Positions 9,567 to 18,250 of a stretch of 39,615 nt of DNA are shown piece after piece. Origin of the DNA: Nemertoderma westbladi (Eukaryota; Xenacoelomorpha; Nemertodermatida; Nemertodermatidae); the NCBI GenBank assembly GCA_032718475.1, contig JAUCBJ010006722.1:1-39615 (forward strand). Reading direction: 5' to 3'. A model generated the notes under the pieces. That model was not told the DNA's origin, ran no database searches, and saw nothing but the letters and a program-made list of their open reading frames with translations. Made by a program: the position numbers and the translations under genes. How positions within the stretch are numbered: the first letter of the stretch is position 1; each line of letters starts with the position of its first letter.

Positions 9567-10807
9567 ATCTCAAATAATCATGATTTAACTGTACCCTCGT
9601 TGCATGGGAATCGAATCAGTCAAAAATCACATAATGCAATCATAATGCAATCCACATAATTTCAAAACTTCAAGGGTTGACTTTGCCGGTTGACAGCCGA
9701 TGGTACCTTCGGCTCAGTCGTACCAATAATTCCCAAGTCCTGACTGAAGTCTTTAATTAACAGATTGAACCTTAATCAGGAACAGGAGCAGAAACTGGAA
9801 ACAAAGACAACATTGGTAGGATTTTCTTTCATCCAACATACAATTAATTACCGATACTGGTAGCTGGGTAGGTACTGGTCAGCTGGTAGTGTGGTAGTGC
9901 TGTGCTAATTGCTACCGGTAGAGGTACTGGTAGTAGGGTGGTATGACATGGCAGTACGGTACCAATGCCAATGGTGGTAACCATCTAAACTAATTCAGGA
10001 CTGTGACTGGTACTGGGGTAATTCAGTAATTAGCCCTAATCTATAATCATCGCACTGGTTGCCACTGCTGGTAGCTGCTGCCGGGACCATGTTTGTTTAA
10101 TCCAGTAATCAGATTACATGATATCTGCATATGGCTGCAGGGCAGACGATATCACAATTCACCAGCCTAGACAGCTAGGCTTACCACGTATGCACAACAA
10201 CAGCAATGAACTGTTTGGTATTGACTGATTGCAGAATTCCAGATTCTTAAATTTAGGGGTTGAGTACAATACTGGTACAGGCAGACAGGCCACAATTGTA
10301 ATGCTGTAATTTAGTAATTTGCCAAAAACCCAGCTGCTTTAGTCTCCTAGAAACCCGCTGATGTCAAGCCTAATAATTTTGGATAAATAAATTTATTATA
10401 ACTGCAAGAAAATTACACTGGTGCTGCACGAATGCCCATGCAAATTCTACTTGGAAAATTTCTAAACTTTTGACAGACTATTTGTGTACCAAGTTTGGTT
10501 ACATTTATCGAGGATTGTTCGAGTTATTAACGTTCAGAATTGGACGCGACAGAACAACAGAACGACAGGTTGATTAATGGTAACCCTATGTTAAGGCACA
10601 CCTTACTTCGTGGCTCGCCCCACAGTTAGATACAGATAATACTATAGGACTCAATTTGAGGCAGAAAGCTCGTGATCCAATAAAAGTACGATTAAAGTAT
10701 CTATAATTTTACACAAATAGATTTACAACTTTATAATGTCATCTTTAAAGCTTCAATTAAAGTTAACCTTCTATTTCCCAACCCTTTTTAAATCTGAGCA
10801 AATATTT
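9567..10807. other. Non-coding stretch right of gypsy gag, rich in TACTGGTA-like words
   Basis: No gene is recognisable. It should include the 5' leader and perhaps 5' LTR of the minus-strand gypsy element, but neither an LTR end nor a convincing primer-binding site could be fixed. Between about 9840 and 10090 the words tactggta, taccggta and ggtagt recur irregularly, giving a cryptically simple tract. Confidence 0.4.
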
Positions 10808-11073
10808 GGGGTGAGTACAAAACAAAGACCAAATTAAAGACCTGCATAATCTTGTAACATGTGATAACTTTCGTTTACGGTTTTGGTTCCACTCAACACG
10901 CAACTGTAACCTGCTTCTTTACTAACCTGCTCCTTTAAATGGCAATGGGACCTAACACTCTTTGGGACCTAGTCCTAACTGTCTTTGGGACCTAACGCGA
11001 CTTTACCTCATTGTTTTGTACAGTCGTATGTAAAGTGTAGGAAAGTCTTGGGTCTTTGTTTTGTAGTCGCCCC
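10808..11073. mobile_element. 266-bp MITE with 23-bp inverted ends, hAT-type
   Basis: The left end GGGGTGAGTACAAAACAAAG and the inverted right end GGGGCGACTACAAAACAAAG pair as terminal inverted repeats, with 21 of 23 positions matching. Flanking 8-mers aaatattt (10800-10807) and aaattttt (11074-11081) look like an 8-bp target-site duplication with one change, which fits the hAT superfamily. The interior is non-coding and contains a threefold imperfect repeat of ctttgggacctaac. Confidence 0.7.
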
Positions 11074-11083
11074 AAATTTTTGT

Positions 11084-11400
11084 TGAAATTTTCGAAACAG
11101 TTTGGGTTTAAGTTTATATTTCGGTTTAAATATATTGTTGAGATTTATAATAATAACCTGCTCAGTCCCCTGTGATATTGACCTTTTATTCAGTTGAACT
11201 GATGCAATATTTTTAATGTAATTTTATTGGTAACCATCCAATGAAGTAATGGTAGCCATCCAGAAGGACCTGTAACCGAATTGGTAACCATGTTTAATGT
11301 TATTGTGAGTCAATGACATACATTTACTCTTGTTGAACTGAAACCATATTATTTTAGTGCAATATCATTCATTATAAATGATTAAATAATATTTATATAT
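11084..11400. other. AT-rich stretch without gene
   Basis: Nothing coding is visible. The word ggtaaccatcc and close variants recur around 11230-11290 (three times), a small local repeat. Confidence 0.35.
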
Positions 11401-11415
11401 AGATGGAGAAACAGC

Positions 11416-12627
11416 ATGATCAACTGCGAGGCATACAGCACGTTCAACCTAATTGGTTCGGACCACAGAATTGTGACTGCAGAGATCAGACTCAGTTTGA
11501 GAGCCAGCAAACCCAGGACAAGCAAGCAAATCAACTATGACTGGGAGAAACTCAGAACTGACAATGCTGTAAAGGATGCTTATACAGTAGAAGTTCAAAA
11601 CCGCTTTGAAGCACTTCATTCAATGGATGAAGACCAATCCACCGATTCAATATACCAGAATATAATAACAGCCCACAATGAGCCAGCTAAGAGGCATATC
11701 CCCCAGAAACCCAAACGAAAACAGTATGTGCTATGGCAAAACTCTGAGGTTACTTGTAAGAGAGAAGATCTTAAGATAGCCTACAAAATTAAAACCGAAC
11801 AACCAACAACCGAAAACATTAACAAGGTTGAGAAAGCTAAGGACGATCTTAAATTGGCCTACAACATCAGCCAGGAAAAGTGCATACAGGATAAAACTGA
11901 AGCAATTACAACTGCTCACATACAGCAACAATCAAGACTTACCTGGCAAACTGTAAATGAGGTATCTGGTCGGAAAAGTTGTGCAAAGGGGTGCCTCAAA
12001 GCCGATAGTCCTGAAGAACGTGTTGGAAAGTGGAAAAACCAATTCAGCAACTTGCTTGGGCAGCCACCAATCATCGAGGTCAGCCCTACAAGGAAAATAT
12101 ATGACAAGACACTACCTATAGAAACAGGGGACTTCACACCCAGCGAGTGGATTAGATGAAATTCCAGCGGAGGTATGGAAAACAGGAGTACTATACAGAC
12201 CATTATTTAATGTTTGCAACTGGATGTTAAAAGGGGAAAAGCCTCCACCAATTTGGAGTAAAGGTCAACTAAAGCCTCTCCCCAAGAAAGGAGACCTCGG
12301 CATACCAACAAACTATCGTGGGATCTGTCTGCTTGTGGTAGCGCCAAAATATACAATAAAATGATTCTATATAGGATTAGGCCTCACATAGAGAAACTAC
12401 TGCGTAAGAGCCAAAACGGATTTCGACCAAGTAGATCAACAATAGCTCAGATACTTGCAGTATGGAGACTGATTGAAGGAATTAAGTCAAAGAATCTCCC
12501 CGCAGTCATGACTTTTGTGGACTCCAAGAAGGCATTCGACTCCATCCATAGAGGTAAAATGCTTGAAATCCTAAGAGCTTATGGAATACCAGAACTAATT
12601 GTTGCTGTGCATTGCTTGACAATGTAG
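11416..12627 (+). pseudogene. LINE fragment: end of endonuclease plus RT N-terminal half
   Basis: The plus-strand reading starts near the end of an AP-type endonuclease (LIGSDHRIVTAEIRLSLRAS, the SDHR motif). It continues through a lysine-rich linker (open for 247 residues to 12159) and, after a frameshift near 12150-12170, enters an RT: LKPLPKKGDLGIPTNYRGIC, KSQNGFRPSRSTIAQILAV, and FVDSKKAFDSIHRG (motif A, near 12515-12555). It stops near 12627, before the YADD box, where it meets a MULE remnant. It is related to, but clearly distinct from, the LINE at 5.5/18.3 kb. It is 5'- and 3'-truncated. Confidence 0.85.
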
Positions 12628-12689
12628 TCAATTATAATACTAGCTCAGCACCTGCACCATGAAAGATAGAAGCACACCAAATTCAAAAT

Positions 12690-13740
12690 GAATGAAGAGA
12701 TCGAGCAACAGCTTCAAATGGAGAGAAAATTCATCAGACATTGTCCCTGTCCGGGATATTGGGAAATGAGGATTCCGTGGAAATCGCAGCAGCGCACATG
12801 GGAACAACAGCAAATTCAAAGCATATGATAAGAAGGGACCAAGCTGCATCAGGAGACCATAGAAAAGCACCAGAAGATGATGAATTCGATATACCGCAAC
12901 GATACACACTCAGTACAAGGGGCGAACAATTTTTGCAGGCGGATGGCACCATAGAAGGTAAACGGATCCTTATATATATATTCATCTGATGCAGGTCTTG
13001 AAATTATTAAAGCATCGAAACGTTTGTTTGCAGAAGGAACATTCCGCATTGCACCACACTTATTATACCAAGTGTACACAATACAGACCCTCTTTGAAGG
13101 TAAGACAACTCCTTGCATATATCTGGTGCTTCAAGGTAAATCTGAAAAGATATACATAAAAGCCTTGGAGTATAAGTGAGTGCAATGACCCACAAACATA
13201 CCCCAATGACATGAACTAGCAGTCACCAACGATCAAGGTCACAAAGTCGCATACATCAAAGGGGGTGAAATATACTTTGGTGTGAAAATGTTAATTGCAT
13301 TGGCATTTGCACCAAGTGATAACACCACAGGCAATGGAAACCCTCAAACTTTAACTTCCTAACAAGCTTAAAGATCTGGCATCATATGTCGAAAGGAATT
13401 ACGTTGGTGAAAAGAAGCGCAGCAAAAGGGGCGAATCTCGTTTTGCTATTTCAATCTGATCCGTGTAAGATCGTGTTATTAATGGTCAGACAAGCACAAA
13501 CAACGGTTCGGAAGGATATAATAACAAGATCATAGCCAATGTTGGTGAATCACACCCAACTATTTGGAAGTTCATTGGTGCTCTCCAGTGGGAAGAGGCC
13601 CTCTCACTTCTGGAAGTTCTGCAGTGATCCCTGTGTGTCGATATTCCCCATAAGGAGACTAAAGAGATGGTTAAAAACACACGAACCCTCTCCATACTAG
13701 AAAGCTATGACAGAGAAAATCCCACAGATTCTTTAAAGAA
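12690..13740 (+). pseudogene. Mutator-like (MULE) transposase remnant
   Basis: On the plus strand, RYTLSTRGEQFLQADGTIEG and GKRILIY lead, across a frameshift, to LFAEGTFRIAPHLLYQVYTI (near 13026-13090) and FEGKTTPCIYLVLQGKS. In animal MULE transposases this block normally contains a DGTF motif with the first catalytic aspartate; here it reads EGTF. The middle catalytic section is missing. A C-terminal block follows near 13390-13600: YVERNYVGEKKRSKRGESRF, NNGSEGYNNKIIANVGESHP and WKFIGALQWEEALSLLEVLQ. Multiple stops and a large internal deletion show that it is dead. Confidence 0.75.
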
Positions 13741-13744
13741 ACTG

Positions 13745-14030
13745 ATTAAATTTGATATTTTGTGTGACATAGAAAATCCAAACTGATTACAGTACAATTG
13801 ATATTTAGTTAAAGAAACTGAATAGATTTGATATAAGAGTAGCTAAATACTACAGTCATATTTCTTACTAATTATTTAAATAATAACATAAATAATAATA
13901 AAAATAATAAAAATAAATAATAATGTTAATAGAATGATCAATAGTATTTCTAAACAAATTTTTATTAATGGAAATTTTAATCTACATTAAGTTGATATAA
14001 AAGTCTGTGACACTAAAATTCACGGAAGAA
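13745..14030. other. AT-rich low-complexity stretch
   Basis: Contains imperfect (AAT)n/(AATA)n simple sequence around 13870-13925 and no recognisable gene. Confidence 0.5.
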
Positions 14031-14390
14031 TAGTGCGTTATGATGAAAAATCTGTGTTAAATATTCTGGGTCTAAAAGACTGCGAATGTAAAGACTGGGG
14101 TCGAATAGTCCTGGACGAAGTGTCCACCAGGACGAAAAGTTCAGGTTGATATGTCTGGGACAAAAAGTCTGGGACAAAGAGTCCTGGACTTAAAATCCGG
14201 GTGGAAAAGTTCAGGACGAAAAGTCCAGGACGAAAATTCCAGGACAAAATGTCCAGGACGAATAGTCTAGGATAAAAAGTGAGGGTCGAAAAGTCTGGGA
14301 CGAATTGTCCACCAGGACGAAAAGTCCAGGATGAAAAGTCCACGACGAAATGTTCAGGGATGAAAAGTTCCGGAACGAAATGTCCGTATA
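14030..14390. repeat. Degenerate minisatellite of roughly 14-bp mini-hairpin units
   Basis: About 360 bases consist of variants of ggacgaaaagtcca repeated head to tail, with unit length drifting around 14-15 bases. Each unit is itself a small palindrome, GGAC then an A-rich loop then GTCC. Several adjacent units keep matching arm changes, but others do not. The minus strand is open over 101 residues purely because of the repeat; I do not regard it as a gene. Confidence 0.85.
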
Positions 14391-14617
14391 CCCTATGGTT
14401 CTATCAAATAATACATAAAATAACTGTCTAAGTAATTAGAGAGATTTCTTTCAAAGTTGTAGGCTTCAGCACAATCATCCCTAGATCATATGAAATTTAA
14501 AACGTACAGCCACCCCTGATTTACTCAGCAAGAATCCCTACACCGGTATTCTAATTAAATTTAAAAAAATTTGTCTCAAACTTATTTCATTCAATGGAAA
14601 AAGCAATATATTTTTAG
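14391..14617. other. Intron end before exon B1
   Basis: Ordinary AT-rich sequence leading to the exon B1 acceptor (atttttag). No other feature is visible. Confidence 0.4.
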
Positions 14618-14749
14618 ATTAGATTATCAGCAAAGAGTTACAGGAGGTTGTAACCTTGGATATTGTGAAAACAACAAAGAGATCCGAGTAACATTTTCTA
14701 AACATGGCAGCATATTAGAAACAAGACACTTTATATTGGAGAATGACAG
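14618..14749 (+). CDS. Exon B1: F5/8 type C-like domain 1, central part
   Basis: A 132-bp exon, phase 2 at both ends, open throughout: LDYQQRVTGGCNLGYCENNK, then EIRVTFSKHGSILETRHFIL, then ENDR. It aligns over its full length with B2 and B3 but differs at about a dozen residues (for example CNLGYC where the others have CSGGHC). This makes unit 1 the most diverged of the three. The two cysteines and the ENNK motif are kept. The acceptor is ttttag and the donor gtttgc. It joins exon A1 in phase. In the F5/8 fold this stretch corresponds to the middle strands. Confidence 0.8.
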
Positions 14750-15007
14750 GTTTGCATACCATTAATTAAACATTATGTATAATACAACTTCATTTTTAAA
14801 TAACATAATTTTGTAAATTATTGAAATAGACAGCTGTTATTGTCCATGGTGCAGGGATTGTCATTGTTTTTGTTTAATTCCTACAAAGGTAACACCATCA
14901 AGGTTATTTTTGGAACTGACGCTATTATGGCCTATGGGGTTCTGGATATTCTACAGTGTAGCTGATATACTGTGCAACTTTGACTATTTCAATTTTATTA
15001 CTTGCAG

Positions 15008-15138
15008 ATCACTTCGAAATTACCCGATAAACCCGCCAGTTAAGGGAGTAACTGAAGCGAGAATAACTGTAGACAGTGCCTATGGGACAACAAACAATGG
15101 CGCTCAATATATTGCTTACTATGGTTACAATGAAGAAG
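15008..15138 (+). CDS. Exon C1: F5/8 type C-like domain 1, C-terminal part
   Basis: A 131-bp exon, entering in phase 2 and leaving in phase 1: SLRNYPINPPVKGVTEARIT, then VDSAYGTTNNGAQYIAYYGY, then NEEG. The VDSAYGTxNNG stretch matches the closing strands of F5/8 type C domains, where a V-x-S-x-Y-x-x-x-N-N-G pattern is common. The acceptor is cttgcag, the donor gtgggt. The next exon in phase is A2, 985 bases downstream. Confidence 0.8.
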
Positions 15139-15159
15139 GTGGGTAATTAACAGATATTG

Positions 15160-15735
15160 TTAACAGTTATTGAACAGGGTGGATTTGTTCTTTTCATTTG
15201 ATCTTCCACATCACTACTTTGGCATAACGAGCATTTCCTATCCAGCGCTGGTATATTGTACCAGCAGCGTCCAGTCTCTATTTCTAGAGAGTGAGATTAT
15301 ACATCTTAATCTAGATATTGCTCACCGGGCTGAAACGTTAATTCTGAGTTCGTCAAGGTAGTGCATCTGATCAAAACTGTTTATAACATAAAATGCTCCT
15401 TTAGATGAGTTTTTAATTTTGGATAACAAAGATTGTATAAATTGGTCTCTTAACCTTTGTTTAAGAATGAATAAAGAAAAATCATAAAAACAGAGGTTGT
15501 TAAAAACATAATTGAAACAAGCAGCGTATTTTGAACCCATGAAACCCACGAGTTTTTGTTAATAGTATTGCTACTTGTGTAATGATCTTCTAGCAACATA
15601 ATATATGCCTGATACGGTAATCTATATTCCTGCAAATTAACTACTCTCATCCAATATTTAATGATACGAACCATCCTGTCAATATATAGAGGGAAAGGCT
15701 TACTAATTGTAATTAATTGAATGAGCAGCACACTT
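15160..15735 (-). pseudogene. LINE C-terminal domain remnant in the C1-A2 intron
   Basis: The minus-strand readings PLYIDRMVRIIKYWMRVVN and QRLRDQFIQSLLSKIKNSSK, then YLDELRINVSAR, match in order the region between RT and the C-terminal cysteine motif of CR1/L2-like invertebrate LINEs (pattern: LxRYPLYI...RIIKYW...W...RDxFxQxWxxxIxxSSKxxxY...). Frameshifts are present and the copy is incomplete. It lies antisense in an intron of the host gene. Confidence 0.55.
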
Positions 15736-15814
15736 CATTGGATTGGTACTGGTACAACTGCTAGCAGAACTTCTGAGATAAGGCCAGACTGAATGATTTT
15801 AATTTTAGTTAAAT

Positions 15815-15845
15815 CTAATTTACCTACTAATAGTAGGTAAATTAG
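15815..15845. repeat. Perfect 15-bp palindrome with 1-base centre
   Basis: ctaatttacctacta, then a single a, then its exact reverse complement. The match ends sharply on both sides. It lies in the C1-A2 intron. No neighbouring gene or terminator function is apparent. Confidence 0.9.
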
Positions 15846-16122
15846 TTTGTACTCATTTACCAACTTATTAGATCGTTCTGGTTGGATATAAGATTCAAAT
15901 AGTATAAATAACAAATATCCAAATCAGAATATATAATGTATATAATATAAAACGAAAGTTCTTAATAGATCGGGTCCCTACAGTTCTAATCTTGGTAAAT
16001 ACGGTTTAGATTGTGTTTCAATCGAATTAGTTTGAACTAGGTTGTTCAGTCTAATTAGAGCGCTTGGTGCATACGACCTTACGATTTTGAATATATTTTG
16101 ATCAGTTTCCTGTCTGTTGAAG
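15846..16122. other. Rest of the C1-A2 intron
   Basis: AT-rich intron sequence. Its last 40 bases resemble those before exon A3 (gattttgaatat...ttgatcagttt), so this intron end was part of the duplicated unit. Confidence 0.5.
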
Positions 16123-16315
16123 GTCAAAGTCAGGACGAAGTCTTACCGGAGGTCAAAGTGTCTGATGGTGGTAGTTGTTCAGCGTCATCGGAACACAGTC
16201 CTGGGTATGTATGTTCTAATGCTCTTAATGATAATGGAAAGGATTGGGCTACAAAAGGACAGGGGCGTGGTTCATGGTACCAGATTGACTTTGATGGTAC
16301 CAAAACAATTACAAG
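16123..16315 (+). CDS. Exon A2: linker plus F5/8 type C-like domain 2, N-terminal part
   Basis: A 193-bp exon, phase 1 to phase 2. With the preceding exon it starts GQSQDEVLPEVKVSDGGSC, then gives NALNDNGKDWATKGQGRG and WYQIDFDGTKTITR. The 27 extra bases relative to A1 encode an acidic linker that separates domain 1 from domain 2. I placed the acceptor at ttgaag/gtcaaag because only this keeps phase 1 from exon C1; a CAG 11 bases downstream would break the frame. The linker appears to stem from a local duplication of aggtcaaagt. Donor gttagt. Confidence 0.78.
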
Positions 16316-16371
16316 GTTAGTATTAGTGGTAACTTAAGTACATAATAATTAATAAAAGTAAGTAATATCTG

Positions 16372-16735
16372 TATATAAGGGCCTGTCTCTCCTCTCCTGC
16401 CAGAATTTGAAGATCCAATGTCACACTAAGGCCCCTCTGGAAACCTTGGATGTTCTATGGCATTGTTTTGACCACATCAAAGTCAACAGGGTAGTCCATC
16501 TTCCTCCATCCCAAGTGTTCACCTACCTGTTCATCATTGTTGACCAAACAACGCCTTCGGCCAGAGGCGATTCCCCTCATCGACTCTACCACAGAGATGC
16601 ATCTGCTCCCTCATCTCTCATTGGATCTACCATTTTGGGGTTCCTTCTGAAATCTCATTGGAACACAGTGTGCAGTTTACCTCTCGAGTTATGGTCCACT
16701 GTTCCAATGTTCCAATAGACACTATATGATCAAAA
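16372..16735 (+). pseudogene. gypsy integrase scrap in the A2-B2 intron
   Basis: The plus-strand reading gives HLPPSQVFTYLFIIVDQTTP and SLIGSTILGFLLKSHWNTVC. These are recognisable as a decayed gypsy integrase core (VGPLPPSxGxxYLFTIVDRxTRWPEA...ISxFGVPxxISSDRGxQFTS). It is the counterpart of 20990-21300 in the A3-B3 intron. Here it ends at about 16722, where the sequence jumps to the equivalent of 22547, so some 1.2 kb of the element present in unit 3 is missing. Confidence 0.75.
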
Positions 16736-17130
16736 TATCACAAAACTGATCAATGCACTAGTTATATAAGACTCAGCATTAATAAACTGTCTCTGGTTTG
16801 AGCACCAGCACAATATCTTTGATGTCCTTCAAATTGCTCTAAATTCAGTCGCATTTATGATTGAGTCAAGGATGGAGGTCACACATAACGCTTATTTAAC
16901 TCTACGCTCTGAGAATTGCACAGTCTCACAATATTCTTCATGATCGACTACAAACAGAATCGAGTACAAAGTCACTTTTCTCTACATGTAAACCATTGAT
17001 AATAACTGCCTTGTATAATAATTAGGCCCTATATAATAGTTACAAATTTATTATTGTTATTATTTTACAGTATTATACAAAAACTATTGTTTCAAACATT
17101 TTATATTAAACTGAAGTAATCTAATTGCAG

Positions 17131-17262
17131 ATTAGATTATCAGCAAAGAGTTACAGGAGGTTGCAGCGGTGGACATTGCGAAAACAACAAAGACATCACA
17201 TTAACTTTCTATAAAGATGGCAGTATATCAGAAACAAGAACCGTTATATTGGGGAATGACAG
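17131..17262 (+). CDS. Exon B2: F5/8 type C-like domain 2, central part
   Basis: A 132-bp exon, phase 2/2, open: LDYQQRVTGGCSGGHCENNK, then DITLTFYKDGSISETRTVIL, then GNDR. It is practically identical to B3, and the flanking intron sequence upstream (16722-17130 versus 22547-22965) is nearly identical too. Acceptor ctaattgcag, donor gtttgc. Confidence 0.82.
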
Positions 17263-17424
17263 GTTTGCATTCCATTAATTAAACCGCTACGTATGGACTG
17301 AACTTTATTTTTAATTGCCATATTTCTTTTTATTGTGGTAGGCCCAAATTTATACCTATATCAATCATATGTTCGAATTACATACTGTATATTTTTACAA
17401 TATGCTGAAGCTTATCTGCGTTTA

Positions 17425-17790
17425 CCGTATATCTATAATCGGCCTGCTGCATTGCGGCTACACATTGAGATGCTATGGTGGCTTAACAAAAACATGCCTT
17501 GTCTTCAAAAATTGCACGGCCACAACTCACTATCACCCATGACTTGAGATATTATCCGCATCTTCAAGGACTGTTTCCTTTAATATACGTTTTAAGAAAG
17601 TAATGGGCTGTTCACCTTGCTTATTTTCTCCTTGGGGCTACCAAATCCCAAGATTGTGCTCAGGCTGGTCTTCATGGCGAAAGCAATATTCCTGCGAAGC
17701 GGAGGGAAGCTGGGGAGACCAATGGGACACCTCCAATAATAGTGTCTGGTTGGAGATGTGCGTTTACCTTATTGATATTGATAACTAATA
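17425..17790 (-). pseudogene. Old LINE 3' fragment in the B2-C2 intron
   Basis: The DNA aligns with the 3' end of the minus-strand LINE at 18290-18610 (for example gcatgctgcattgcagctgc versus gcctgctgcattgcggctac) but is heavily mutated. A matching fragment occupies 23270-23645 in unit 3, so this insertion predates the duplication of units 2 and 3. Confidence 0.75.
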
Positions 17791-17794
17791 TGAT

Positions 17795-18055
17795 ATATGT
17801 ATGCCGCACAGACTTAGGATAGAGAGTGGAAGGTGGAGACGCATCCCAAGTGACCAGCGAGTGTGTCCTTGTGACTCCTCCAGTGTACAGAATGAAGAGC
17901 ACGTCCTACTGTATTGTCCGTTGACGTTTAGAGACAAGCACCCCGACCTTGACTACAGTAGCATAGAAAATTATTTTGTTTAAATGTTTTTCTAATGATT
18001 GCGCCCTTTCACTTTGTAAACTAGTACATAGTGTTCTAGAGGTTTGTGAATAATT
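17795..18055 (+). pseudogene. LINE C-terminal cysteine-motif fragment
   Basis: The plus-strand reading RLRIESGRWRRIPSDQRVCP, then CDSSSVQNEEHVLLYCPLTF, matches the C-terminal C-x-C...H...C motif found after the RT of CR1-like LINEs. Across a frameshift, LCKLVHSVLEVCE (about 18010-18050) is the usual end of that protein. It is absent from the equivalent place in unit 3, so it arrived after the duplication or was lost there. Confidence 0.65.
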
Positions 18056-18062
18056 TAGAAAT

Positions 18063-18250
18063 ACAGTAATGGATTTTATTACACCATGGGTGATCTTCCA
18101 CAGTAGACTCTCACTCTGATTCCCAAGTTGCCTTGGTTGCCATTTATCGACCACTGAAGGATGAAAGCCAGGGTTGGGCTAGGCTGCAGCATTTAAAGCA
18201 CTGTGCCCAAACAGTGCTACCCCATCTAGGGATCGAACCAGCCTCCTGGT
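18063..18250 (-). mobile_element. tRNA-Glu-like SINE, 3' part with B box
   Basis: On the minus strand a perfect B box GGTTCGATCCC lies at 18229-18239, followed by a tRNA-unrelated body running left to about 18063. The A box expected some 40 bases upstream is instead found 1.8 kb away at 20061-20073 (TGGTCTAGTGGTG), on the far side of a LINE. The two pieces together give the head of a tRNA-Glu-like SINE, disrupted in the region that would be the anticodon arm. Confidence 0.7.

Noticed and set aside
9840-10090. Tandem or CRISPR-like repeat array
   Set aside because: The words recur at irregular spacing without a conserved repeat-spacer plan; nothing in the window resembles a CRISPR array, and the genome is eukaryotic.
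3131-10807. A pair of LTRs around the minus-strand gypsy element
   Set aside because: Comparison by eye of the left (3131-4148) and right (9567-10807) flanks gave no matching pair or credible TG...CA tips; a dot-plot would settle it.
14038-14343. 101-codon minus-strand open frame with a repeated WTFRPG/LFVPDFS-like pattern
   Set aside because: It is produced by the short-unit minisatellite; the unit length drifts, so the reading is not a maintained protein repeat.
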